A program made the position numbers and the translations under genes. Source: DAOOVD01 sp035369845 (GTDB taxonomy: Bacteria > Bacillota > Desulfotomaculia > Desulfotomaculales > Pelotomaculaceae). Taken from it: DNA of 22,992 bases. This document shows, in pieces, positions 15,181-21,562 of the stretch; the stretch's first letter is position 1; each line of letters begins with the position of its first letter. The notes beneath the pieces were generated by a model. The model was not told where the DNA came from. It did no database searches and saw nothing but the letters and a program-made list of their open reading frames with translations. Location: the NCBI GenBank assembly GCA_035369845.1, contig DAOOVD010000040.1, positions 1 to 22,992 of the forward strand, in the 5' to 3' direction.

Positions 15181-16020
15181 TTATATCCTCATCTCGTTAA
15201 GACGCTTCACCCTTTCGCTGACAGGCGGGTGAGTGCTGAACAGCCTAACCAGGGATTCGGCGGAAAGCGGGTTGACAATAAACATGTGCGACGTTGCCGG
15301 GTTAACCTGCATGGGAATTCTGCGGGCTGCAGAGTCAAGCTTCAACAGGGCGTTGGCCAGTCCGCCGGGATTTTTCGTTAAAAGGGCTCCCGTCTCGTCC
15401 GCGGTGAACTCCCTCGAGCGGGAAATAGCCAGTTGGATAAACATGGCCGCCACGGGGGCAACAAGAGCCAGGAGCAGCGAGCCGATATAGCTGCCGCCCT
15501 CTTCATCGTCCCGTCCCATACCGAATATCGCCCCCCACTGGATGATATTGGCGATCATGGTTATCGCACCGGCAATAGTCGCCGCAAGCGTCCCGATAAG
15601 AACATCCCTGTTCCTGATGTGGGCGAGCTCGTGAGCCAGCACTCCCTCCAGTTCGCTGCGATTCAAAATTTGCAGCAATCCCTGCGTTACAGCCACCGCC
15701 GAGTTCGCCGGGTTCCTTCCCGTCGCAAAGGCGTTGGGCTGCATGGAAGGAGTGATATAAAGGCGCGGCATCGGGAGCCTGGCCCTTTGTGCCAGACCGC
15801 GCACTATGCTGTACAGTTCAGGCGCTTCTTCCTCGGAAACCGGCCGGGATCCGGTCATCGAGATGGCAACCCTGTCGCTGAAATAATAACTGAAAAAGTT
15901 CAATCCCAGCGAAATCAAAAAGAACCAGAGGGCCCCGGCCCTTCCTCCGACCGCTCCGCCGATCAGGACAAGGAGTATGGAAAGCAAACCCATAAACAAC
16001 CATGCTCTAAAATTATTCAC
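15181..16020 (-). CDS. htpX: HtpX-like membrane zinc metalloprotease (M48)
   Basis: This 279-residue inner-membrane protease degrades damaged membrane proteins in the stress response of other bacteria. Seen: two N-terminal membrane segments (about 5-45), the HELAH zinc site at 130-134 in VLAHELAHIRNRD, two further membrane segments (about 140-165 and 178-200), and the third zinc ligand in SREFTADE (E204). The conserved NAFATGRNP substrate-side segment precedes the zinc site. It starts at GTG 16020, after a GGGGG site. The gene is followed by a strong terminator and is probably transcribed alone or with the exchanger gene 91 bases upstream. Confidence 0.95.
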   Translation of the reverse strand: MNNFRAWLFMGLLSILLVLIGGAVGGRAGALWFFLISLGLNFFSYYFSDRVAISMTGSRPVSEEEAPELYSIVRGLAQRARLPMPRLYITPSMQPNAFATGRNPANSAVAVTQGLLQILNRSELEGVLAHELAHIRNRDVLIGTLAATIAGAITMIANIIQWGAIFGMGRDDEEGGSYIGSLLLALVAPVAAMFIQLAISRSREFTADETGALLTKNPGGLANALLKLDSAARRIPMQVNPATSHMFIVNPLSAESLVRLFSTHPPVSERVKRLNEMRI

Positions 16021-16111
16021 TTCATAATACCCCCTGTTTTTTTAAGTTTGAACAAATTTTAAATATTTTAACCCGTCAAAACTTTTTAAAATCACCACCC
16101 AATATCACAGC

Positions 16112-17107
16112 TTAAATCATCGTTATGACTGCCAGAAGAAAAAGTCCGTATATGGCTGCGGGGTATATCATAACAACCGGTTTCAGCTCTTTACGCCTCG
16201 ATGCCAGCAAATAGACTATCAGACCCGACAAGAGCGCAAGCACTGCACTCAAAACGGCGATGGGAGAAAGCCGCCACGGCGTCGTCAAAATGCCTATTGC
16301 CGGTATAAGCGTGCTCTGAAATACCATCGCCCCGGTAATGTTGCCCAGTGCCAGGGTGTCTTTCCCCCCTTTCACCCAGATTACGCTGTTCAACTTCTCC
16401 GGCAGCTCGGTTGCAAAAGGTGTGATGACCAGCGAAAGGACGAGGGCCGGCACCATCAAACCTTCAGCCAGCGCACCCAGAGCGTTTACAAAGAACCGCG
16501 CGCCTGCGGCTATTAAAATCAGGCCTGCAATCACCTGCACAATTATCAGGGACAAAGGCACGGGACCTTCTTTTTTCCAGAAGTAAGGCGGCGGAAGTTC
16601 TGTTTCTGCCAGGCTGTCCCCGTCTTCCACGGTTTTTTTAACATAGTATGCATATCCTGCGACCAATATGGCGGCAACGGCAATCTTGGAAACGTGGGAG
16701 GGCAGGAAAGCAGCCCCCAGGGTAAGTGAGTAGAAGAAAAGAAAATATTTCAGATCCCTCATCAGGATGGTCCTTTTAACATCTATGCACCGGCTGTTGC
16801 CGCCGCGGCAGTAAAAGACCTTCGAAACCCCCACGATGCCCAGCGCAAGCGTACTCAACATGAACGGGGCGCCGAGAATCGCACCCACGCCAACTTCATG
16901 GGCATTTCCCGTTGAACCAAACAGTATGGCGATTAACGGCACCATTGTTTCGGGGAGGGCCGTTCCCACAGCGGCGAGAATACTGCCCACCGCGCCTTCC
17001 GTGAGGTTGAGCCTCTTCCCCAGCCACTCGACGCCGTTGGTAAATACATTGGCCCCGGCAAGGATCATGGCCAGGCCTGCAATTAAAACAAGCAAATCAG
17101 CAAACAA
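16112..17107 (-). CDS. CaCA-family cation exchanger, Mn2+-riboswitch controlled
   Basis: This is an integral membrane protein of about 331 residues with two Na_Ca_ex halves. The alpha-repeat signatures are GTALPET (about 48-54) and TPFATELPEK (about 229-238). Each half has about five hydrophobic segments, joined by a short charged loop (VKKTVEDGDSLAETE). Family members exchange Ca2+ or other divalent cations for H+ or Na+. A yybP-ykoY-type riboswitch upstream suggests that Mn2+ export is its main job here (inference). I chose TTG at 17107, seven bases after AGGAGGTG. The in-frame TTG at 17128 lies upstream of that ribosome site and is unlikely to be used. Confidence 0.9.
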   Translation of the reverse strand: MFADLLVLIAGLAMILAGANVFTNGVEWLGKRLNLTEGAVGSILAAVGTALPETMVPLIAILFGSTGNAHEVGVGAILGAPFMLSTLALGIVGVSKVFYCRGGNSRCIDVKRTILMRDLKYFLFFYSLTLGAAFLPSHVSKIAVAAILVAGYAYYVKKTVEDGDSLAETELPPPYFWKKEGPVPLSLIIVQVIAGLILIAAGARFFVNALGALAEGLMVPALVLSLVITPFATELPEKLNSVIWVKGGKDTLALGNITGAMVFQSTLIPAIGILTTPWRLSPIAVLSAVLALLSGLIVYLLASRRKELKPVVMIYPAAIYGLFLLAVITMI

Positions 17108-17128
17108 GTCAACACACCTCCTCACCAA

Positions 17129-17168
17129 ATAAAAAACCTCCGCATTTCCACCAAGAAAACGCGAAGGT
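17129..17168 (-). terminator. riboswitch-controlled terminator before the exchanger gene
   Basis: On the minus strand CCTTCGC (the 3' end of the aptamer) can pair with GCGGAGG further down, followed by six T. The same CCTTCGC closes the aptamer's first helix, so aptamer folding and terminator formation exclude each other. This fits an ON switch when metal is bound. Confidence 0.75.
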
Positions 17169-17262
17169 CTTGCCGTTTATTTTACCTGCAGGAACCGGGT
17201 ATCACTACCGTATTGACGATCCCTGCCCCGGGTCGGGACCCGGCGGCTACTCCCCTTTGCTT
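17160..17262 (-). ncRNA. yybP-ykoY (manganese) riboswitch
   Basis: The minus strand contains both conserved blocks of this family: AAAGGGGAGTAGC at the 5' side and GGCAAGACCTTCGC at the 3' side, with a G/C-rich hairpin (GCCGGGTCCCGACCCGG-like) between them. Family members bind Mn2+ and control Mn2+ exporters and related transporters. The helix that closes the aptamer has one A/C mismatch as read. Confidence 0.85.
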
Positions 17263-17282
17263 TACATTTTTCTCAATATTTA

Positions 17283-17310
17283 TTATTACGCCAAAATCTC
17301 TTTGAGTCAA
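17283..17310 (-). promoter_or_regulatory. promoter of the riboswitch/exchanger transcript
   Basis: On the minus strand, -35 TTGACT and a -10-like TAATAA are 16 bases apart (or AATAAT at 17). It lies just upstream of the aptamer. The region 17311-17460 is AT-rich and carries no gene. Confidence 0.6.
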
Positions 17311-17418
17311 GCACTATTTTATAAAAAAAGCCATTATTACTAAAATAATTAATTATAATATTATACCATGATATTATCAGAATTTTTTAACTAGTATGGA
17401 TATTATGCCAATTATATG

Positions 17419-17430
17419 ATATGATCATAT
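17419..17430. promoter_or_regulatory. 12-bp palindrome ATATGATCATAT, operator candidate
   Basis: This perfect 12-base palindrome sits inside the AT-rich spacer, about 90 bases upstream of the GNAT-like gene. It could be a binding site for a dimeric regulator, but short AT-rich palindromes are frequent by chance. Confidence 0.25.
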
Positions 17431-17520
17431 AAAAACAAACCCGTTGTCCATATTTCCCTCAGCGTCATGATCCCTTCCGTTGTTTGCGCCCGGACGAAAC
17501 TGCTGAAGGAGGAAAGATGG

Positions 17521-17853
17521 ATGAATATGAGCGGGCAGAACAGGATTTTCGAAGGCGATTACAAATACGGCAACAGGGTTGCAACACTCTTCAAATTTGA
17601 AAACGGCATGCGCATAATAGGTTTTAAAAACGGACAGGATTTTGATTTAAGGGTGCTCACCATCGGCGGCAACCCCAGGAGGGCGGGCTTCGGCCGGGAG
17701 GCGCTCAGGCAATTGCGTCCGAGATTCAGGCACATAACGGTGAGCGAGATATACGAAGAATCGCTTCCTTTCTGGGAAAAGATGAAAGAAAGCGGTCTGG
17801 TGGACGAACTGAGAAACATAAAATGGGAAATCCGTTGCGAAGACGTGGTATAA
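17521..17853 (+). CDS. small hypothetical protein, GNAT-like C-terminus
   Basis: This is a 110-residue soluble protein. I do not recognise it as a named family. The middle segment GNPRRAGFGREALRQLRPRF resembles the acetyl-CoA pyrophosphate loop (R-x-x-G-x-G/A) and following helix of GNAT acetyltransferases. The later EESLPFWEKMKESGLVD resembles the closing strand and helix of that fold. It is too short for a whole GNAT domain, so it may be a minimal or degenerate one. I chose ATG at 17521 because AAGGAGG lies eight bases upstream. It is transcribed alone on the plus strand and followed by a strong bidirectional terminator. Confidence 0.75.
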   Translation: MNMSGQNRIFEGDYKYGNRVATLFKFENGMRIIGFKNGQDFDLRVLTIGGNPRRAGFGREALRQLRPRFRHITVSEIYEESLPFWEKMKESGLVDELRNIKWEIRCEDVV

Positions 17854-17881
17854 AGCCCCGCACCATCAGATGCGGGGCTTT
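17852..17881. terminator. bidirectional terminator between the GNAT-like gene and mop
   Basis: AAAGCCCCGCA and its perfect complement TGCGGGGCTTT enclose an eight-base loop, with T-runs on both sides. It separates the converging GNAT-like gene (plus) and mop (minus). Confidence 0.9.
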
Positions 17882-17890
17882 ATAACTAGA

Positions 17891-18091
17891 TTACTTGGCC
17901 AGCATGACGGAACTCGCCTTGACAACAGCCGTTACGTCATCGCCCACCTTCAGCCCGAGCCTTCTCGCCGATTCGACGGTAATGGTGGAGCACATCTCCT
18001 GACCGCTCACGTCCAGAATGACTTCCGACGTGATATTGTCCGAGCGGATTTCCTTCACCCGGGCCTTCAACTGGTTGCGTGCGCTCAACAT
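17891..18091 (-). CDS. mop: Mop-domain molybdate/tungstate-binding protein
   Basis: This 66-residue protein is one Mop (TOBE-type) domain: SARNQLKARVKEI, then VILDVSGQEMCSTITVESARRLGL, then GDDVTAVVKASSVML. Such proteins form hexamers that store molybdate or tungstate in the cytoplasm. It starts at ATG 18091. It lies 55 bases after tupA and has a G-rich ribosome region. A weak hairpin (18125-18141) lies between them. It is probably the last gene of the tungstate operon. The ATPase of this locus has no Mop domain, so this may be the separated counterpart. Confidence 0.92.
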   Translation of the reverse strand: MLSARNQLKARVKEIRSDNITSEVILDVSGQEMCSTITVESARRLGLKVGDDVTAVVKASSVMLAK

Positions 18092-18146
18092 ACCTTAACC
18101 CCCCCTTTTTTTAATATTTTGCCGAAAAGGAGGAGCCTTTTATTCA

Positions 18147-19028
18147 TTACTTGCCCAGTTCTTCCATTTTCTTGCCCGCGTCGGGGAAGAAAAGAGGCTC
18201 GCCGTACTTATCCTTGCCGAACTCCCCGATAACCTTCTGGGTTTCGGGATCGATCATGAAATCCACGAAGGCCTTCGCCCCGTCTTTGTTAACCTTGCTG
18301 AACTTTTCGGGATTTACCTGCATAACGTGGTATATGTTCAGCAGTTCCTTGTCTCCTTCCGACAGTACGACCAGCTTGATGTTTTTCTTCTGGGCAAGGT
18401 AGGTGGCCCTGTCGGTGAGAGTATAGCCCTGTTTGTCATTGGCTATGTTCAGAGTCTGCCCCATACCTGCGCCGCTCTGCTGGTACCAGCTTCCTTCCGG
18501 CTTGACGCCGGCGGTCGTCCAAATTGACTTCTCCTTGCTGTGGGTGCCGGAATTGTCCCCCCGGGATACAAAAACAGCCTTTTTCTCCGCTATCTTTTTG
18601 AAAGAGTCTGCCGCGTTACTGCCCTTAATCCCCGCCGGGTCGTCGGCAGGCCCGACGATAATAAAATCGTTGTGCATGATCAACTGGTAATTGATACCCA
18701 CGCCGCTATCCACAAGCGCCTTTTCATCCTTGGGCGAGTGCACCAGCAACACGTCGGCCTCGCCTTTTTTGCCCATTTCCATGGCAGCGCCGCTGCCTAC
18801 CGCAATCGGCTTAACCTTGTATCCCGTTTTCTGCTCGAATTTCGGAATAAGGACGTCCAGCAGCCCGCTGTCCTGGGTACTTGTGGTGGTAGCGAGAATC
18901 ACTTCTTTGACCGCCGGCTGTCCGGTTTGCTGGGCCTGTTGTTTCCCGCAGCCCTGGACGGCCGCCAGCATTATCAAAACTAGAATTATTACCGTCAGCG
19001 GGGCGGCGATTTCTTTAAGCTTCCGCAA
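18147..19028 (-). CDS. tupA: TupA-type tungstate ABC transporter substrate-binding lipoprotein
   Basis: This 293-residue extracytoplasmic binding protein has a signal peptide and a lipobox ending AVQGC (C27). The TupA motif TTTSTQDSG (about 47-55), which forms part of the oxyanion site, is intact. The conserved segments VLLVHSPKDE, YQLIMHNDFIIVGP, FVSRGDNSGTHSKE and YTLTDRATYL follow in order. The protein ends with a GEFGKDKYGEPLFFP motif shared with its neighbour. It starts at TTG 19028, seven bases after GGAGGAGG. It lies 42 bases after a paralogue, suggesting one operon under the upstream riboswitch. Confidence 0.92.
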   Translation of the reverse strand: MRKLKEIAAPLTVIILVLIMLAAVQGCGKQQAQQTGQPAVKEVILATTTSTQDSGLLDVLIPKFEQKTGYKVKPIAVGSGAAMEMGKKGEADVLLVHSPKDEKALVDSGVGINYQLIMHNDFIIVGPADDPAGIKGSNAADSFKKIAEKKAVFVSRGDNSGTHSKEKSIWTTAGVKPEGSWYQQSGAGMGQTLNIANDKQGYTLTDRATYLAQKKNIKLVVLSEGDKELLNIYHVMQVNPEKFSKVNKDGAKAFVDFMIDPETQKVIGEFGKDKYGEPLFFPDAGKKMEELGK

Positions 19029-19070
19029 AGTAATTCCTCCTCCATTTTTTAGTTGATTGGCCGCTCACCC

Positions 19071-19952
19071 TTAACTTTTGGCAAGGGTTTTCCCTTCTGT
19101 AGAATTGGGGAAGAAAAGCGGCTCCCCATACTTATCCTTTCCGAAATCCCTGATGATGGTCTGCCCCTCTTTCGAGATGCAGAATTCTACAAACTGCATG
19201 GCCTGCTTGTGCTTGACCCCGGGAAACTTCTGGGGGTTTACCGGAATCAGGGAAATGAAGTTGAGCAGGGACTCGTCATTTTCTACAAGCACTTTCAAAG
19301 CGATATCGTTTTTCATGGTAAGGTAAGTCGCCCTGTCTATAAAGGTATAAGCTTTTTGCTCGTCCGCATATTTTAGAGTTTTTACATTGCCCTCGGCGCC
19401 TTTTTCATAGATTCTGTACCATTCGCCCGCAGGCTTAAGCCCGGCCGCCTGCCACAGTTCCTTTTCCGCCACGTGCGTGCCTGAATTGTCGCCGCGGCTG
19501 ATAAACAGGGATTTGCTGTCCATGATTTTCTTCAAGGCTTCAAAAGCCTTCAAGCCTTTAATTTCGGCCGGGTCGGATTCCGGCCCCACTATAACAAAAT
19601 CATTGTACATGAGATCAATTCTCTGGGTTCCAAACCCGTCGGCGACAAACTTTTCCTCCAGCGCTCTGGCATGAACCATGACCACGTCGAAATTGCCGCT
19701 TTCAGCCATTTTCAGCGCCGCCCCGGTACCCGCGCCGACGTGCCTCACCCTGATCCCGGTTTTCTTTTCAAAACTGTCTTCCAAAACTGATACTATCCCG
19801 GCGTCAATCGGTCCGATTGTACTGGCCAGCAGTATCTGCTCGCCGCCAGGGGCTGCGCCGGACGGCTGATTTTTTTGACCGGCGCACCCCGCCGCCAGAA
19901 GCAAAACAAGAACAGACAGCACGCCCAAAACAACAACTGCTTTAAATCTCAA
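19071..19952 (-). CDS. TupA-like substrate-binding lipoprotein, divergent paralogue
   Basis: This 293-residue lipoprotein (lipobox LLAAGC, C23) is homologous along its whole length to the neighbouring tupA. It shares ISRGDNSGTHVAEKELW, YTFIDRATYLTM and RDFGKDKYGEPLFFPN. The usual oxyanion motif TTTSTQDSG is replaced by ASTIGPIDAG, losing the Thr/Ser cluster that contacts the anion in TupA. Its ligand may therefore differ or bind differently (inference). It starts at TTG 19952, about nine bases after AAGGGGGG. That TTG overlaps the TGA of a 36-codon ORF (TTGA), so translation is probably coupled. Confidence 0.88.
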   Translation of the reverse strand: MRFKAVVVLGVLSVLVLLLAAGCAGQKNQPSGAAPGGEQILLASTIGPIDAGIVSVLEDSFEKKTGIRVRHVGAGTGAALKMAESGNFDVVMVHARALEEKFVADGFGTQRIDLMYNDFVIVGPESDPAEIKGLKAFEALKKIMDSKSLFISRGDNSGTHVAEKELWQAAGLKPAGEWYRIYEKGAEGNVKTLKYADEQKAYTFIDRATYLTMKNDIALKVLVENDESLLNFISLIPVNPQKFPGVKHKQAMQFVEFCISKEGQTIIRDFGKDKYGEPLFFPNSTEGKTLAKS

Positions 19953-20059
19953 ATATTAATTCCCCCCTTGCAATTTAATAGCACTGTAAGTCCGGCCGGG
20001 TTAAGGGCTGTAGCGACTACAGCCGTCTTGCCCCCGGGCGTTTTACCAAATCCGTTCAT
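19949..20059 (-). CDS. candidate 36-residue microprotein upstream of tupA paralogue
   Basis: ATG at 20059 opens 36 codons, beginning MNGFGKTPGGKTAVV and ending VLLNCKGGINI. The ribosome site GGAGG is placed six bases before it. The stop TGA overlaps the TTG start of the next gene. The peptide is fairly hydrophobic and basic and matches nothing I recognise. A perfect eight-pair RNA hairpin (20006-20024) lies inside it. It may be a leader peptide that couples translation to the lipoprotein gene, or a real small protein. Position and ribosome site are good evidence of translation, but none of it is proof. Confidence 0.5.
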   Translation of the reverse strand: MNGFGKTPGGKTAVVATALNPAGLTVLLNCKGGINI

Positions 20060-20070
20060 CCCTCCCCTCC

Positions 20071-20119
20071 AAAAAATATTAAACGCCGGGCAGACACTGC
20101 GAAAACAGGCCTGCCCGGC
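20071..20119 (-). terminator. intrinsic terminator in the Moco/Tuco leader
   Basis: GCCGGGCAG and CTGCCCGGC (nine perfect pairs, with inner CTG/CAG pairs) are followed on the minus strand by a T-rich run (20071-20084). It sits between the aptamer and the 36-codon ORF and probably controls entry into the lipoprotein genes. Confidence 0.85.
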
Positions 20120-20133
20120 ACAAATACCATTCA

Positions 20134-20235
20134 AGCTCTCCTTTTCGCAATGGAAGGCGCGCCGGTTTCCCGGCGGACCCTGCCGGCCTTACGACCATGG
20201 CTTAGACACTTTAGGCCGTATGACTCGGAGAGTAT
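20134..20235 (-). ncRNA. Moco/Tuco-type riboswitch aptamer
   Basis: The minus strand shows closing helix CTCTCC/GGAGAG, then GTCGTAAGGCC, CAGGG, a hairpin with GCCGG-GAAA-CCGGC, GCGCCTTCC, and GCGAAAAGGAG. This order and these blocks match the moco RNA motif, whose Clostridial versions sense the molybdenum or tungsten cofactor. The position before TupA-like genes favours the tungsten form (inference). It was compared with the family from memory, not with a covariance model. Confidence 0.7.
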
Positions 20236-20353
20236 AAAAATATTATGGTGAAACAATCTGTGTATTTTGAAAGATTACACTGTACAAAAAAACGGTTATG
20301 CATAATTTCTACCTATTTACGCATATTCCTTCAATAAAACAACTTTATTAAAA

Positions 20354-20378
20354 AAAATGACCGGCAACAGGTCATTTT
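20354..20378. terminator. terminator after the ModC-type gene
   Basis: AAAATGACC, a seven-base loop, then GGTCATTTT: nine perfect pairs. On the minus strand it is followed by a run of T, 45 bases after the ATPase stop. The stretch 20241-20353 is AT-rich and would hold the riboswitch promoter; I could not fix its boxes. Confidence 0.85.
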
Positions 20379-20423
20379 GGAAAAAGCCATTGAACAGGCC
20401 GGGCCCGGCATAACAAAAAGCCG

Positions 20424-21095
20424 TTAAAGCGTTGCCGGACTTGGGGGAGAAAAAAGCCGTCCCCTGTTTAAATACACAATCTCATCTCCTAAAAAACCGG
20501 CGTCTTCCTCGTTGTGAGTGACCAAAACAAAAGGTATCCGCCATCGCCGGTGTATTTTCTTTATCTCCTGCCTCAAGCTTACCCTGGTATTTTTGTCCAG
20601 CGCATTTAAAGGCTCGTCCAGCAAAAGCAGTTCCGGCTGGACGGCCAGCGCCCGGGCCAGCGCCACCCGCTGCTTTTCCCCGCCTGACAACTGGCCGGGA
20701 TACCGGTCGGCCAGGTGCTCCACGCCAAATAATTTCAACAGTTCGACAACGTCCGCGTCAGTCCCCGGCCGGTTTTTTCGCTTCAGCAGCCCGTACATGA
20801 CGTTATGTCTTACGGTCATGTGCGAGAAAAGCGCGTAATCCTGAAAAAGGTAACCGGTATTTCTCAGCCGGGCAGGGACATTGATCTTCCTGTCGGAAGA
20901 AAAAAGAACCCGGTCATTGAGTTCGATAAAACCGGCGGACGGCTTCAGCAAACCCGCCAGACAGTGCAAAACCGTGGTCTTCCCCGAACCGGAGGGACCC
21001 CACAAAACCAGGATCTGGTTGCCGATTCTCACATGCAGTTCCAGGTCGAAATACCACAGCGTTTTTGTAATCTGAAATTCCAACACGCGTATCAC
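20424..21095 (-). CDS. modC: ModC-type molybdate/tungstate ABC transporter ATP-binding protein, no Mop domain
   Basis: This 223-residue ATPase energises oxyanion import. Seen: Walker A GPSGSGKTT (33-41), the Q-loop in GYLFQDYALFSHMTVR typical of ModC, signature LSGGEKQR (136-143), Walker B LLLLDEP (156-162) and the H-loop H194. Many ModC proteins have a C-terminal Mop domain of about 130 residues; here the protein stops after the ATPase core. It starts at GTG 21095, five bases after the permease stop, with a poor ribosome site, so it probably depends on coupling to the truncated permease gene. The symbol rests on similarity; tungstate is equally possible as substrate. Confidence 0.82.
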   Translation of the reverse strand: MIRVLEFQITKTLWYFDLELHVRIGNQILVLWGPSGSGKTTVLHCLAGLLKPSAGFIELNDRVLFSSDRKINVPARLRNTGYLFQDYALFSHMTVRHNVMYGLLKRKNRPGTDADVVELLKLFGVEHLADRYPGQLSGGEKQRVALARALAVQPELLLLDEPLNALDKNTRVSLRQEIKKIHRRWRIPFVLVTHNEEDAGFLGDEIVYLNRGRLFSPPSPATL

Positions 21096-21100
21096 TCATA

Positions 21101-21562
21101 TCACTCAGAATTATTCCCGCGCCTTTTGGCCCAGCGGTTCACCCAGAATATCACGGCAAAACTGAATACTGTAATTACCGCAACCAGTACTCCGGCCGTG
21201 GTGTTGTCCCCCGATTCAACCGCAAAATAGATCGCCAGGGGCACCGTTTGAGTCTGCCCGGGTATATTGCCCGCCACCATCAGGGTGGCGCCAAATTCAC
21301 CCAGAGCGCGGGCGAAGGTCAGCACCAGGCCGGCGAGAATGCCGGGCCAGGCCAGGGGCACCGTAATCGTGAAAAAAATCCTCACTTCACTTGCCCCGAG
21401 GGTTCTGGCCGCTTTCTCAAAATTAACGTCCACGCTTCTAAAAGCTGCCTTGGCGCTCTGATACATCAAAGGAAAGGCTACCACCACAGAAGCCAGAACG
21501 GCCGCCCACCAGGTAAACATCAAAGTTATAAATAGATCAGCTAACCCCGGCCACTCCGGCAT
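21101..21562 (-). CDS. ModB-type ABC permease, N-terminally truncated
   Basis: This 153-residue C-terminal part of a ModB-like permease includes FTWWAAVLASVVVAFPLMY, the EAA loop EKAARTLGAS (49-58) that docks the ATPase, GEFGATLMVAGNIPGQTQT and the last membrane segments. ModB proteins are usually about 220-230 residues; the first two membrane segments (about 70 residues) are missing. The frame stays open upstream only to a TAA at 21620-21622, and that stretch is not ModB-like. ATG at 21562 has no good ribosome site. It is therefore probably non-functional or poorly translated, unless it works with another subunit. Confidence 0.8.
   Translation of the reverse strand: MPEWPGLADLFITLMFTWWAAVLASVVVAFPLMYQSAKAAFRSVDVNFEKAARTLGASEVRIFFTITVPLAWPGILAGLVLTFARALGEFGATLMVAGNIPGQTQTVPLAIYFAVESGDNTTAGVLVAVITVFSFAVIFWVNRWAKRRGNNSE

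Noticed and set aside
20399..20410. GCCGGGCCCGGC palindrome after modC
   Set aside because: It has no loop, so it cannot form an RNA hairpin at full length. The nearby nine-pair hairpin at 20354-20378 is the better terminator.
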